From the NCBI GenBank assembly GCA_004100265.1, contig SCKW01000003.1, forward strand, positions 1 to 32,701: a stretch of 32,701 nucleotides of DNA, given 5' to 3'. Positions 18,910-28,736 of the stretch are shown here, one piece after another (positions within the stretch are counted from its first letter, which is position 1; every line of letters begins with the position of its first letter). The DNA comes from Candidatus Chaera renei. Its GTDB lineage: Bacteria; Patescibacteriota; Saccharimonadia; Saccharimonadales; Saccharimonadaceae. The notes beneath the pieces were generated by a model. The model was not told the DNA's origin. It made no database searches and was given only the letters and a program-made list of their open reading frames with translations. Both the position numbers and the translations under genes were made by a program.

Positions 18910-19490
18910 ACGCCATCAAATTAAGCCGCCTGCTCATGACAGCTATCCTGCTGATGATTGGTGCCGTGGCTGCCAGTTATTACTTTTCGTCAAAACTGCT
19001 AAGCGCCAACGTAGCGCAAACTAACGCCATAAAAGCCCAGGCGGCAACGGCGTCCGAGGACATCACCCGGCTCAAACTGCTAGCCAGCGAACTGCAGAAT
19101 AAACAAGACGCGGTTAACCGGGCCAGTCAAATCGTTTCCGACACCAAGCAGTATCAGTATCAAGACCAGATTGTTAAAGATATGAACGCTTTTGCGGCTG
19201 CGGCCGGCGTAAGGGTGCTGGGTTATGATTTCAGCAACCCGCAAAACAAGGCCGCGCCGGGCGGACAACCCCAGGCCTCGTTGGGCATCAAGGGGGTTAA
19301 AACGATCAACGCGGTAGTTACCCTGGACAAGCCGGTTGATTTTGACAGCTTCTTAAGATTCTTAAAAGCCATCGAGAACAATCTCACCAAGATGCAAATA
19401 ACCGGTGTAAATATGATTCCCGACCTGAACAATCCGTCACAGATCAACAACCCGACGGTGGGTCTGCAGATTTACGTGAGGGGTAATTAA
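18906..19490 (+). CDS. pilO: PilO-like pilus assembly protein
   Basis: Single TM, coiled coil, position directly after pilN, ATGA coupling. Confidence 0.8.
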   Translation: MNAIKLSRLLMTAILLMIGAVAASYYFSSKLLSANVAQTNAIKAQAATASEDITRLKLLASELQNKQDAVNRASQIVSDTKQYQYQDQIVKDMNAFAAAAGVRVLGYDFSNPQNKAAPGGQPQASLGIKGVKTINAVVTLDKPVDFDSFLRFLKAIENNLTKMQITGVNMIPDLNNPSQINNPTVGLQIYVRGN

Positions 19491-19492
19491 GC

Positions 19493-19789
19493 GTGAAGAA
19501 ACTGCCAATCAACACCCTTGGATTAAGTCAGAGACTGGCGGCGGTCAAACACCTTTTGGCCAGGCACCATGTGATCATCGCCGCGGTTTTAGTGCTGGGG
19601 TTCTTGATTTTTGCAGTGAATAACATCAGACAGGCGCTCAACCAGCCGTTCGACCAGTCCGTCCAGACTCGCTCAACCATCAACACTACTTTCGATAAAG
19701 CCACCATCCAAAAAATCTACCAGCTGAAAAGCCGGCAAAACCCCTCGCTGACTCTACCCGACGGCAAGCGCAATCCATTCGCGCCGTAG
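19493..19789 (+). CDS. small membrane protein at PilP position (GTG start)
   Basis: 98 aa, one TM, C-terminal ...LPDGKRNPFAP, last gene of the pil operon. Confidence 0.65.
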   Translation: MKKLPINTLGLSQRLAAVKHLLARHHVIIAAVLVLGFLIFAVNNIRQALNQPFDQSVQTRSTINTTFDKATIQKIYQLKSRQNPSLTLPDGKRNPFAP

Positions 19790-19809
19790 CAGCGGAAAAA
19801 TTTCGATTT

Positions 19810-21291
19810 TTAGCGTCCGGCGGTAAACTTGTCCAGCAGCTTGCGTCCCAGCGCGGCGATTTCGCGGCGATATTCAAATATGCCGTAAGCGCCCACCAAA
19901 CCGGCAACCGCGCCAAGCACCGTCCAGTTAATCTGTTGGTTCGGCGGCTGAGCGGCAATCGAGGCAGGCTGGGCAGCCGGCGGCTGAGCGGCTTTAGCGA
20001 CAGCGGTTCGGGAAGAGGCTTTAGGCCGGGACGCTGGTTTTTTAGCCGGAGCGCGTTTAACGGTTTTTTTTGCGGCCGTAACGGCTACGGGAGCCGGAGG
20101 AGCGGGCTCGGCCGGCACTTGAATGATGTTGGGCAGGCCCGGAGTTGGCAGCAGGCTCCATGTCCAATCGCCGGGGCCGCGCGACCAGCTTTGTCCGGAT
20201 TTGGCCGCCGGGTAATTGGTTTCGTCTATCACCTTACCAGCAGGGTCGAGCAGCCGCACCCCCGAGCCGTCGTTGACCAACCTTAGCCCGCTGACGGCGG
20301 AGGTTACCGCGGCGTAGCCGCCTGGTAAAATTTTGGCCCCTTCGGCGAATTGATACTTATAACGCCAGTTGCTGCCGGTTACGATCGAGTAGCCGGCGAT
20401 ATCAACCGTATCCGCCGTAGGATTGAAAAGCTCCACATACTCATGGTCTTCGTCGGTTTGCGGAGCCGTCGGATCGGGCAACAGTTCGTTTAAAAGCAGC
20501 GGGGCGTAAACTACGTTACCGCCGCGGCCAGGCTCAAGCGGCTCGCCGTCGCCCGGCGGATCTTCGTCCGGCAAGGCGGGAGGCTCCGCGGGCAGCGGCA
20601 AGTCGCTGACCGCCGGCAGCAGACTGCTGGTCGGGACCTGGCTTAAGCAAAAATCGGCCTCGGCGCGGCCGCTGTCAACCCACTGGCCATCGGCGTTTAA
20701 CTGACGCTTAAAACTTTTGGCGGAAGAATGGGGCGCGGCGTCGGGGCCGCTGGCCGGCGGCGCTTCCCGGCATGGCTTAAACGACTCCAGCGGCTTGTCC
20801 CAGGACAGTTCGTCGGCCGTCTCGCCCTGCGGATCGACCAGGCGCAAGGTTCCCTTGTCGGCCCCCAGGCTAATGCTTGACTTATACAAAAAGGCGCGAG
20901 GATCGGCCGGACTGACACTCTCGGTCGCCAGTACCAGCCGCTGCCCCGGTTCGATCACCGCCTCGGCCTCGTCGATCGCCGTGGCTAGGTTAAGATACAG
21001 GCTGCCCTTAGCGCTGGTGCTGGGCAGTTTGCGCAACTGCCAGCCGGTCAGCGATACGGGGCCGTCGCTGACATTGGTTAATTCAACGAACTCCGCTTTG
21101 GCAGCCGCGGAATTAAAGCCGGGACTGGCCTCGACGATAATTAACGAACGGCTAATCGGAACGGGCTCCGCCTTAGTGCCTGAATCGTTGGCGGCAAAAG
21201 CCTCGGCCGGCCAAAACGCCGCCCAAGCGGCGGCCAGCGCGAAAATTGCCCACATTTGAATGACGGTGGCGGTCCAAGCGGGCGCGATCAT
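19810..21291 (-). CDS. secreted/anchored protein with two lamin-tail (LTD) domains
   Basis: AEFVELTNVSDGPVSLTGWQLRKL and LLLNELLPDPTAPQTDEDHEYVELFNPTADTVDIAGYSIV; N-terminal signal-like segment; Pro/Ala/Lys-rich linker and C-terminal TM. Confidence 0.85.
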   Translation of the reverse strand: MIAPAWTATVIQMWAIFALAAAWAAFWPAEAFAANDSGTKAEPVPISRSLIIVEASPGFNSAAAKAEFVELTNVSDGPVSLTGWQLRKLPSTSAKGSLYLNLATAIDEAEAVIEPGQRLVLATESVSPADPRAFLYKSSISLGADKGTLRLVDPQGETADELSWDKPLESFKPCREAPPASGPDAAPHSSAKSFKRQLNADGQWVDSGRAEADFCLSQVPTSSLLPAVSDLPLPAEPPALPDEDPPGDGEPLEPGRGGNVVYAPLLLNELLPDPTAPQTDEDHEYVELFNPTADTVDIAGYSIVTGSNWRYKYQFAEGAKILPGGYAAVTSAVSGLRLVNDGSGVRLLDPAGKVIDETNYPAAKSGQSWSRGPGDWTWSLLPTPGLPNIIQVPAEPAPPAPVAVTAAKKTVKRAPAKKPASRPKASSRTAVAKAAQPPAAQPASIAAQPPNQQINWTVLGAVAGLVGAYGIFEYRREIAALGRKLLDKFTAGR

Positions 21292-21372
21292 TCTTGGCCG
21301 TCAATTATGCCCTCTGTCGAATGGTTTGTAAATAGCTACTTTTACGACCGCTTTGGCTTATACTAAAGACAT

Positions 21373-21942
21373 ATGCTGGTTTATTCGAGCAGTTTGCGCA
21401 ACGTGCCAATCTTGAGCCTGCAAACCGGAACCGTCCTGGCTCAAACCGGCCAGCCCGTTATAGATCCGCGCCGGCTGTATATAGTGGCTTTTTACTGCGA
21501 CGGGCCATTGCTCGATCACCATCCGTCGCTGCTCCACACCGACGACATACGCGAATTCTCTGATGTCGGCATGATCGTTAACCATAGCGGCGACTTAATG
21601 CCGCCGGACGACCTGGTGCGGCTGCAGGAGGTGATTGACTTTAAATTCAACCTGCTGGGGCGGGCGGTGATCGACACGTCCCGCGCCCGGCTTGGCACCG
21701 TTGAAGACTTCGCCACTGAAACCAGCAGTTTCATGATCAAAAAACTCAGCGTTCGCCGGCCGCTGCTTAAAAGCCTATCCACCAGCAAACTGCTAATAGA
21801 CCGGCAGCAGATCGTGGAGGTGTCCAACGACTATATCGTGGTTCGGCACGAAACGGCCAAGCAGCAGCCGATCGCCGCCAGATTTAAGCCGGTAGCCACT
21901 AACCCGTTCCGAGCCAAAGCCAACCCCCAAACCGACACTTGA
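21373..21942 (+). CDS. PRC-barrel-like domain protein
   Basis: Two repeats: LRNVPILSLQTGTVLAQTGQPVIDPRRLYIVAFYCDGP and FNLLGRAVIDTSRARLGTVEDFATE. Confidence 0.75.
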   Translation: MLVYSSSLRNVPILSLQTGTVLAQTGQPVIDPRRLYIVAFYCDGPLLDHHPSLLHTDDIREFSDVGMIVNHSGDLMPPDDLVRLQEVIDFKFNLLGRAVIDTSRARLGTVEDFATETSSFMIKKLSVRRPLLKSLSTSKLLIDRQQIVEVSNDYIVVRHETAKQQPIAARFKPVATNPFRAKANPQTDT

Positions 21943-21977
21943 ACGGGCAATATGCCTGTTGTCGCAAAGCCGGTATT

Positions 21978-22592
21978 TTAAGACAAAGAAAGCGCTTGTT
22001 TGATATCGTCCCAGTCAAAGCCCTGGCGCGCCAGATAGGCGGCTAGTTTGCGGGGGTCGCTATAACGGGCGGATTTTTGCCGTATCAGTTTTTGCAATGC
22101 CGCCTGCTCGTCGTACTCGTCCAGCGCCGCGGCCGCCGCGTCGGCGCTGACGCCTTTTTGCCTGAGTTCGGCCGCCAAAAGCCGCCGGCTGCGCGGCCGG
22201 CCCGCCTGGCGGGAGCGCGCCCATTGGGCGGCAAAGCGCCGATCATCCAGATAGCCCTTCTGGCCAAGGCGTTTTACAACCCGCTCAGTAATCGCTTGCG
22301 GCCATTTTTTGCGAAAGGCGTAGTCAATAATTTCGCGCTCCGACCGCGGCCGGCGCGCCAACAGATCCAGCGCTCGCGCATAGGCCTTGCCGAACAAGCT
22401 TTCCTGCCGCAATTTGTCAAACAACTCCGGCCCGATCGGCAAACCAAGTCTCAGGCCTAGCTGCGTCACTTGAAAAATGTCCAGCGAGAGCCAAAATTGA
22501 TTATCCAGGTATAAATTGACCCGCTGCGGGTTCCTAGCCTGTGCCTTGATGTCGGTCAGTATGCCTGGCGGTTTGGGTGATAAGCCGGCCAT
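21978..22592 (-). CDS. recX: recombination regulatory protein RecX
   Basis: RRPRSEREIIDYAFRKK, GYLDDRRFAAQWARSR motifs; downstream of recA. Confidence 0.93.
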   Translation of the reverse strand: MAGLSPKPPGILTDIKAQARNPQRVNLYLDNQFWLSLDIFQVTQLGLRLGLPIGPELFDKLRQESLFGKAYARALDLLARRPRSEREIIDYAFRKKWPQAITERVVKRLGQKGYLDDRRFAAQWARSRQAGRPRSRRLLAAELRQKGVSADAAAAALDEYDEQAALQKLIRQKSARYSDPRKLAAYLARQGFDWDDIKQALSLS

Positions 22593-22609
22593 ATCCGGAC
22601 TACGTTAAA

Positions 22610-23641
22610 TTACCGCTCCTCGGCGGCCGCCTTCTGGCGAACAGCCTGTTCGATCTCCGCAAGCACTTTGGGGTTCTGTTTCAAATAATCTTTGGCGGCT
22701 TCTCGCCCCTGACCGATCTTTTGGTCTTTGTAGGCAAACCAGGCACCGCTTTTATCAACCAACCCATGGGCCACCGCCAGGTCAAGCACGTCGCCGGTTT
22801 TAGAGATCCCCTCGTTGTACATGATGTCGAATTCGGCGCTGCGGAAAGGCGGCGCCACTTTGTTTTTGACCACCTTCACCTTGGTGCGGTTGCCTATAAC
22901 TTCTTCGCCGATTTTAATTTGGCCGATCCTTCGAATATCCAGACGCAGGCTGGAATAAAACTTCAAGGCGTTGCCGCCGGTGGTGGTTTCGGGGTTGCCG
23001 AACATAACGCCTATCTTCATGCGAATCTGGTTAATAAAAATTACCGTGGCCTTGCTCTTGTTGATAATGCCGGTCAACTTGCGCAGCGCCTGGCTCATCA
23101 GCCGGGCCTGCAGGCCCACGTGGGCGTCGCCCATCTCGCCCTCGATCTCCGCCTGCGGCACCAGGGCCGCTACCGAGTCGACCACTATCAGGTCAACGGC
23201 GTTAGAGCGCACCAGCGTTTCGCAAATCTCCAAAGCCTGCTCGCCGTTGTCGGGCTGGGACACCAGCAGGTTGTCGGTATCCACGCCCAGCCGTTTGGCG
23301 TAGGTCGGGTCCAGAGCGTGTTCTGCGTCAATAAACGCCGCGGTGCCGCCGCTGCGCTGAATTTCGGCGATGGCATGCAGGGCCAGGGTGGTTTTGCCCG
23401 AACTTTCCGGGCCGTAAATCTCAATAATCCGGCCCTTAGGATAACCGCCTCCCAGCGCCAGGTCCAAGCTAAGGGCGCCCGACTCGATGCATTCGACCCG
23501 CCCGTGATGCGCCTCGCCCAGCTTCATAATCGAGCCGCTGCCAAACTGTTTTTCGATCTGCTCCATGGCTAAACCAAGGGCTTTGAGCTTTAGCCCAACG
23601 TCGGCTTTGGGTGAAGCGTCTTTAGCGGTTTTGTCGGCCAT
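22610..23641 (-). CDS. recA: Recombinase RecA
   Basis: [67 protein letters not shown]. Confidence 0.99.
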   Translation of the reverse strand: MADKTAKDASPKADVGLKLKALGLAMEQIEKQFGSGSIMKLGEAHHGRVECIESGALSLDLALGGGYPKGRIIEIYGPESSGKTTLALHAIAEIQRSGGTAAFIDAEHALDPTYAKRLGVDTDNLLVSQPDNGEQALEICETLVRSNAVDLIVVDSVAALVPQAEIEGEMGDAHVGLQARLMSQALRKLTGIINKSKATVIFINQIRMKIGVMFGNPETTTGGNALKFYSSLRLDIRRIGQIKIGEEVIGNRTKVKVVKNKVAPPFRSAEFDIMYNEGISKTGDVLDLAVAHGLVDKSGAWFAYKDQKIGQGREAAKDYLKQNPKVLAEIEQAVRQKAAAEER

Positions 23642-23762
23642 ATCGGTCTTGCTCCTTTTGCTTGAGTTTTTAAAAATTGAGCCGCTTATTTAAGTTAAGT
23701 TTACGCGATATTACCATATCATTATAACCTTTGCCGCCAGACGTTTGCTACAATATGTCTTG

Positions 23763-24194
23763 ATGTCACTACCAAGCAGTGTTTCGCGTCCCAGTAAACC
23801 AGCCGGTGGCAGCGGCTTTACCGTTGTAGAGCTGGTTGTCGCTTTGGTGGTGTTGCTGGCGGCTGGATTCGTGGTGGTGGCGCAGAAGCGCGATATTCAG
23901 GCGCAAAACCGCGACGCAGCGCGCAAAACCGCCGTCAACGCCATTTATTACAACTTGGAAGACACTTATTACCCGGCCCACAAATATTACCCGGCCGCTT
24001 TAAGCGCCGGCGACTTGACCGGACTCGATCCCGCTTCTTTAAAAGATCCGGCGGGCAAGCCTGTCGGCGACAAGGCTTCCACTCTTCGTTACGAGCCGAT
24101 AGGATGCGACGGCGCCGGCAAGTGCAGCGGCTACACGCTAAGAGCTATCCTGGAAAAAGAGGCCGCCTTCGTTAAAAGCAGCCCGGCCCGTTAA
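23763..24194 (+). CDS. orphan type IV prepilin-like protein
   Basis: GSGFTVVELVVALVVLLAAGFVVVAQ prepilin signal; start set at 23763 (MSLPSS...) just after TACAAT at 23749. Confidence 0.75.
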   Translation: MSLPSSVSRPSKPAGGSGFTVVELVVALVVLLAAGFVVVAQKRDIQAQNRDAARKTAVNAIYYNLEDTYYPAHKYYPAALSAGDLTGLDPASLKDPAGKPVGDKASTLRYEPIGCDGAGKCSGYTLRAILEKEAAFVKSSPAR

Positions 24195-24868
24195 TACCCG
24201 GCCGCCTGGCGCCGGCGCTTAAAGGCCTCGGCGGCGTCATTGATTTTGCCGATGTAAAGTCGGGGGTTGGCGGCAAAATTAAATATATAGGTGGTCTCTT
24301 CGCCCTCGGTGGACAACCTCAGCGATCCGTAGTTTAACAACATCTGCAGCAGTCCCCGCTGGCGAAAACTGGCATCTTCAATATTATCAAGGTTGATAGT
24401 TTGCTCGCGTCTGGCTAACAAGTTGGTGCGAATTACCTGGATAACGCTTTCGTTGGTCAGATAAAACCGGTTGTCTAAATAAACGAATGTGGAAATGGCG
24501 CCGCCAATGATAAACAACACCAAGACAAACAGCAGCGGCACGCTGACCAGGCCGGGTGACGGCAGCTGCTCGACGAACAGCATCATCAGTTGGGCCAATT
24601 GGGCGCGGCTGACGGCGTATAACACCACTAAGGCCATGATCAACAGAATCGACAGCCCTACGAACCCCCAAATCTGCAGCAAGCCGATCGGATGGCGCTT
24701 GACGGCAAAAATAACGTATTCGCCGGGGCTAAGGTGCAGTTGCGGATAGCGGCGCAGTGATTCTTCGTGCAGGCGCTGTATCTCTAACTGGCGTGCAGGG
24801 TCGCCTTGAGCGACCGGCGCAGATGGCTGGGGCTGGGGTGGCGCCTGATTGGGCGTGATGGGCGGCAT
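24191..24868 (-). CDS. bacterial PH-domain (DUF304-like) membrane protein
   Basis: Two TM segments followed by YLDNRFYLTNESVIQVIRTNLLARREQTINLDNIEDASFRQRGLLQMLLNYGSLRLST. Confidence 0.8.
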   Translation of the reverse strand: MPPITPNQAPPQPQPSAPVAQGDPARQLEIQRLHEESLRRYPQLHLSPGEYVIFAVKRHPIGLLQIWGFVGLSILLIMALVVLYAVSRAQLAQLMMLFVEQLPSPGLVSVPLLFVLVLFIIGGAISTFVYLDNRFYLTNESVIQVIRTNLLARREQTINLDNIEDASFRQRGLLQMLLNYGSLRLSTEGEETTYIFNFAANPRLYIGKINDAAEAFKRRRQAAGY

Positions 24869-24889
24869 ATATCTATATTTTACAGCACT

Positions 24890-25930
24890 TTATAGCAGAC
24901 CGGGTTGTTCGTTGCCGCTTTTTGGCGCCTGCCTGTCAAGGTGGCGATAAGCTTTAGCGGTGGCCCGCCGCCCGCGCGGCGTGCGTTCAAGCAAGCCTAT
25001 CTGCATCAAATAAGGCTCGTGAAAATCTTCAATAGTGCTGCGCTCGTCGCCGGTGAGGGCGGCCAGGGTTTCCACGCCAACCGGCCCGCCGCCATGGTGA
25101 TCAACGATAACCGACAGCAGCAAGCGGTCGGCGCTGTCCAATCCCAGCCGGTCAATTTCCAACAGATCTAAAGCGGCTTCGGCAGTGGCGCTGTCGATAA
25201 TGCCGTCGCCGTTAACGTCGGCAAAGTCACGCACGCGCTTTAGTATGCGGTTGGCGATACGCGGCGTCAGGCGCGACCTTTCGGCCAACAAAGCGGCGGC
25301 TTTGGGGTCGATGCCGACTCCAAGCAGACCGGCCGTGCGGCCGATAATCTGGCGGATTTCTTTGGCCGAATAAAATTCCAGACGATGCACTATGCCAAAA
25401 CGGTCCCTCAGCGGCGCCGCCACGGCGCCCGTCCGGGTGGTGGCGCCGATAATGGTAAAGGCCGGCAGATCCAACCTGACGCTGCGGGCACCGGCGCCTT
25501 TTCCGATCATAATATCCAGCTTAAAGTCCTCCATGGCAGCGTAGAGCACTTCTTCAACCGCCCGGCGCAAACGGTGTATTTCATCAATAAACAGCACGTC
25601 GCCGTCTTGCAGGCTGGTTAAGATGCTGGCCAGATCGCCGGCTCGCTCGATGGCCGGGCCGGCAGTTACCCGCAAATTAGCACCCATCTCGTTGGCGATC
25701 ACCGTGGCCATGGTGGTTTTGCCCAGCCCCGGCGGGCCGTACAGTAAAACATGATCAATCGGTTCGCCGCGCTTTTTGGCGGCGGCGATAGCCAGCTGCA
25801 GGCTAGCTTTCAGTCGGGGCTGTCCGATGTATTCGCTGAAGCGCTTAGGCCGCAGGGTGGCCTCGAACTGCTGCTCGTCGCCGGCGGATGACGGGTTAAG
25901 CGCTACGCTGGTGAGTCTCTCGATGCTCAC
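24890..25930 (-). CDS. ruvB: Holliday junction branch migration ATPase RuvB
   Basis: [51 protein letters not shown]. Confidence 0.98.
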   Translation of the reverse strand: MSIERLTSVALNPSSAGDEQQFEATLRPKRFSEYIGQPRLKASLQLAIAAAKKRGEPIDHVLLYGPPGLGKTTMATVIANEMGANLRVTAGPAIERAGDLASILTSLQDGDVLFIDEIHRLRRAVEEVLYAAMEDFKLDIMIGKGAGARSVRLDLPAFTIIGATTRTGAVAAPLRDRFGIVHRLEFYSAKEIRQIIGRTAGLLGVGIDPKAAALLAERSRLTPRIANRILKRVRDFADVNGDGIIDSATAEAALDLLEIDRLGLDSADRLLLSVIVDHHGGGPVGVETLAALTGDERSTIEDFHEPYLMQIGLLERTPRGRRATAKAYRHLDRQAPKSGNEQPGLL

Positions 25931-26502
25931 GATGACAACCTTCCCAAAGCCTGTTTTAAGCGGGCGGCAACGGCCTGGTTGCCGTCAACGCCGGCTAGGG
26001 CGGCGGCGGCTTGAGGCGGCGAATACCCCAATGCCACCAGGGCGTCAAGCGCGTCGTCTGTCGTCTGTCCGCCCACGGCGCTGTCGCCACCGGGTACCGG
26101 AGCGGCAAGCTTGTCTGCCAAATCCACCACTACCCGCTGCGCCAGACGCTTGCCAACGCCTGTAGCCGCTTGAATAAAACTATAGTTGCCTTCGGCTATG
26201 GCCCGCCAGACCTGCTGCGGGCTGCCCAGGCTTAGGATCGCCAAACCGGCCCGCGGACCGACTCCTTGGACATCCAGCAGACGCTCGAATAGGCGCTTAG
26301 CCGCCAATTGCGAGAAACCAAACAGCTCTTGCGCCTGCTCTCTGATATAGTGGTAGGTATAAAGCTTGATCGGCTGGCCTATTTGGGCAGAATCAAAATC
26401 GGTCAGTGCGACTTGCACCGCGTAACCAACCCCCCCAACATCTACCACCAGGGAGACGGGACTGACCTTGTCGCTGACTTCTCCGTAAACGTGGGCAATC
26501 AT
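25927..26502 (-). CDS. ruvA: Holliday junction DNA helicase subunit RuvA
   Basis: MIAHVYGEV start, [36 protein letters not shown]. Confidence 0.97.
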   Translation of the reverse strand: MIAHVYGEVSDKVSPVSLVVDVGGVGYAVQVALTDFDSAQIGQPIKLYTYHYIREQAQELFGFSQLAAKRLFERLLDVQGVGPRAGLAILSLGSPQQVWRAIAEGNYSFIQAATGVGKRLAQRVVVDLADKLAAPVPGGDSAVGGQTTDDALDALVALGYSPPQAAAALAGVDGNQAVAARLKQALGRLSS

Positions 26503-26585
26503 AACTACTCTTTCATAGTATAGCGCATATACACCTGATTAGCACCTACGGCTAACCCGCCTGAACGCAACCGCATGCGGAAATT

Positions 26586-26597
26586 ATGCGATCGCAT
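26586..26597. promoter_or_regulatory. 12-bp perfect palindrome ATGCGATCGCAT upstream of the PaaX-like gene
   Basis: Direct reading; matches the core of the 20-bp palindrome at 27391-27410. Confidence 0.6.
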
Positions 26598-26701
26598 TAT
26601 TTTGTGGTACATTGAACTACGTAAACCTACTTTACTAAATTCAAAAGCCGCGCGATCAGACACTGGTTAAGCTGTATTATGCACAACAATAGGGAAAGCA
26701 G

Positions 26702-27301
26702 GTGAGTGGTCAATCCGATGGTTCGGCGCCGGCGACCAGCCATACGGGCAGAATCATTTATTTGGTACTAAGCGGTTTGGTCGAAAACGGAGCATTAGAC
26801 CAGAAGCTGGTGGTTGATGACTTCGGCTCCCTAACGCTTAAGGCCGCCCGATCGGCCGGCTTGAAGCTCGACCGCCCGGCGGCCGGGAAGATCTCAAGTT
26901 ACATGCTCGGCCAGAAGCTGCTGGACGTACAAAAACTGTCCGACGGCAAAAGTGCCGTAGCGGTTACCTTAAATGGCTGGCGCAGGGTGCAAAAATACCG
27001 GCTGCAGCATTTGCAAATCGATACCCCCAAACACTGGGACGGACGCTGGCGCTTCGTGCTGTTTGACATACCCGAAGAAAAACGGGCCGCCCGCAACGCT
27101 CTTGCCGGCCGGCTAAAAAAACTGGGCCTGTGGCAGTGTCAGCGAAGTTGCTGGGCCTACCCTTTTGAATGCGCCGAACAGGTGATGGCCATAGCCAGGC
27201 CCTACCACATAGACCAATACATAACCTATCTGGTGGCGGAACATACCAATATCGAACTAAGGCTGCACCAGGCTTTTCGCGGTCTGTTGGCCGGCCGGTA
27301 A
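26702..27301 (+). CDS. PaaX-like regulator with Cas2-like domain (GTG start)
   Basis: WDGRWRFVLFDIPEEKRAARNALAGRLKKLGLWQCQRSCWAYPFEC, characteristic of PaaX/Cas2-like proteins; N-terminal winged-helix-like region. Confidence 0.8.
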   Translation: MSGQSDGSAPATSHTGRIIYLVLSGLVENGALDQKLVVDDFGSLTLKAARSAGLKLDRPAAGKISSYMLGQKLLDVQKLSDGKSAVAVTLNGWRRVQKYRLQHLQIDTPKHWDGRWRFVLFDIPEEKRAARNALAGRLKKLGLWQCQRSCWAYPFECAEQVMAIARPYHIDQYITYLVAEHTNIELRLHQAFRGLLAGR

Positions 27302-27390
27302 AGGCCGCCGTCTTAGATTTTAAGCTATCGCATAAAAGTTATGGTAGTATTTTACTTGTTTTTAGAGGTTCTATGAAAAATAAATTGAAT

Positions 27391-27410
27391 TTTAATGCGA
27401 TCGCATTAAA
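27391..27410. promoter_or_regulatory. 20-bp perfect palindrome TTTAATGCGATCGCATTAAA
   Basis: Direct reading; shares the ATGCGATCGCAT core with 26586-26597. Confidence 0.65.
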
Positions 27411-27458
27411 TATTAAAACAGAGGAGAGTAACCGGACCGACGGCCCAGGCGCTCAAAA

Positions 27459-27941
27459 TCAAACCCCAATGGCTCTCATGGCGTACACTATGGCCGCCGC
27501 CAAAGCGTCGGCGCAATCGTCCGGCCGAGGCGTCTCTTGCAGCCCCAGAGTCACCCGCACCATCTCCTGCATTTGTTGTTTATCGGCCCGGCCGTAGCCG
27601 GTCAGTGATTGCTTGATTTGCAGCGGCGTGTACTCGGTGATGTCCATACCGGCCTGTATACCGCAAAGCAGCACCACTCCCCGAGCCTGCGACACGGTCA
27701 TGCCGGTGGTAACGTTTTGGGCAAAAAACAGTTTTTCAACCACCATGTGATCGGGCTTGGTCTGCCGGATAACTTCGCTAAGCTCTCGGTATATGGTCAA
27801 CAGCCGCTCGGCGTCACTTCGTTTGGCGGGAGTCCTAACTACCCCGGCGTCCACCAGCCGGATCCGCCCTTTTGGGGCGCCGGTTTCGATAACGCCAAAC
27901 CCCAAAATACCGGTTCCGGGATCAATGCCGATAATCCGCAC
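27459..27941 (-). CDS. ruvC: Holliday junction resolvase RuvC
   Basis: MRIIGIDPGTGILGFGVIE, VEKLFFAQNVTTGMTVSQARGVVLL, DDCADALAAAI. Confidence 0.97.
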   Translation of the reverse strand: MRIIGIDPGTGILGFGVIETGAPKGRIRLVDAGVVRTPAKRSDAERLLTIYRELSEVIRQTKPDHMVVEKLFFAQNVTTGMTVSQARGVVLLCGIQAGMDITEYTPLQIKQSLTGYGRADKQQMQEMVRVTLGLQETPRPDDCADALAAAIVYAMRAIGV

Positions 27942-27957
27942 GGATATCCCCCGTCAT

Positions 27958-28680
27958 CTACGCCCGGCTTTCGTCTATCTCGAAGTTAACGTAGACATTC
28001 ACCACGTCGTCTATGTCGTCAAGGGCTTCCATTAGGCGGACGATTTTTTCGGCCGCGGCGGCATCCTGAATTTTTACTACGTTTTGCGGCAGATAAATAA
28101 GCTCGGCCTCGATCACCGTGTAGCCGGCCGCGCGCAAGGTATCGCGCACCTTAGCCAGTTGTTTGGGCTGAGTGTATACCGCCGACTCGCCGGCCGCTTC
28201 TTGAACGTCCAAGGCGCCGGCTTCCAGCGCAGCCATCATCGCCTCGTCGCCGGTTTCTTTAAGGCGCACCACGCCTCGCCGTTCAAACATAAAACTTACG
28301 CTGCCCGACGCGGCGATGGTTCCGCCGTGCTTGGTAAAGGCGTGTCGGACTTCGGGGTAGGTACGATTCTTGTTTTCGGTGGCGCATTCCACCAAGATGG
28401 CCACTCCCAGCGGGCCGTACCCCTCGTACAGCACCTCTTCCATGGTCGCCGCCGATTTGTCGGCTACCCGGGCGATCGCCCGCTGGATGTTGCTAAGAGG
28501 CATGTTGGCGTTTTTAGCCTTCTCGATCACCATGGCCAGACTTGGGTTCATGGCCGGATCGCTGCCACCGCGGGCAGCTATTGAAATCTGGTTACCCAGC
28601 TTAGTAAACAAAGCGCCGCGCTTGGCGTCGTTGACGCCCTTTTGCCGCTTGATCTGCGCCCATTTGGAGTGTCCTGCCAT
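27958..28680 (-). CDS. yebC: YebC/PmpR family transcription/translation factor
   Basis: MAGHSKWAQIKRQKGVNDAKRGALFTKL, YEGYGPLGVAILVECATENKNRT. Confidence 0.97.
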   Translation of the reverse strand: MAGHSKWAQIKRQKGVNDAKRGALFTKLGNQISIAARGGSDPAMNPSLAMVIEKAKNANMPLSNIQRAIARVADKSAATMEEVLYEGYGPLGVAILVECATENKNRTYPEVRHAFTKHGGTIAASGSVSFMFERRGVVRLKETGDEAMMAALEAGALDVQEAAGESAVYTQPKQLAKVRDTLRAAGYTVIEAELIYLPQNVVKIQDAAAAEKIVRLMEALDDIDDVVNVYVNFEIDESRA

Positions 28681-28736
28681 ATGTTTATTCCGCTACCATT
28701 TAAAAGCTCTCGCAATCATTTTAACAGATATGGCGC

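Noticed and set aside
22577-23572. 331-aa plus-strand ORF over recA
   Set aside because: Antisense shadow of the well-supported recA; low-complexity composition typical of GC-rich mirror ORFs.
26702-27301. CRISPR Cas2 and a CRISPR locus
   Set aside because: The protein has an extra N-terminal domain as in PaaX-like regulators; no repeats, spacers or other cas genes nearby.
27169-27597. 142-aa plus-strand ORF containing the 20-bp palindrome
   Set aside because: Overlaps the PaaX-like 3' end and antisense of ruvC; no domain, and the palindrome fits a regulatory site better.
28470-28486. Third GCGATCGC site (GGGCGATCGCCC) as another operator
   Set aside because: Lies inside yebC coding sequence with GC flanks rather than the A/T-extended form; expected by chance in GC-rich DNA.
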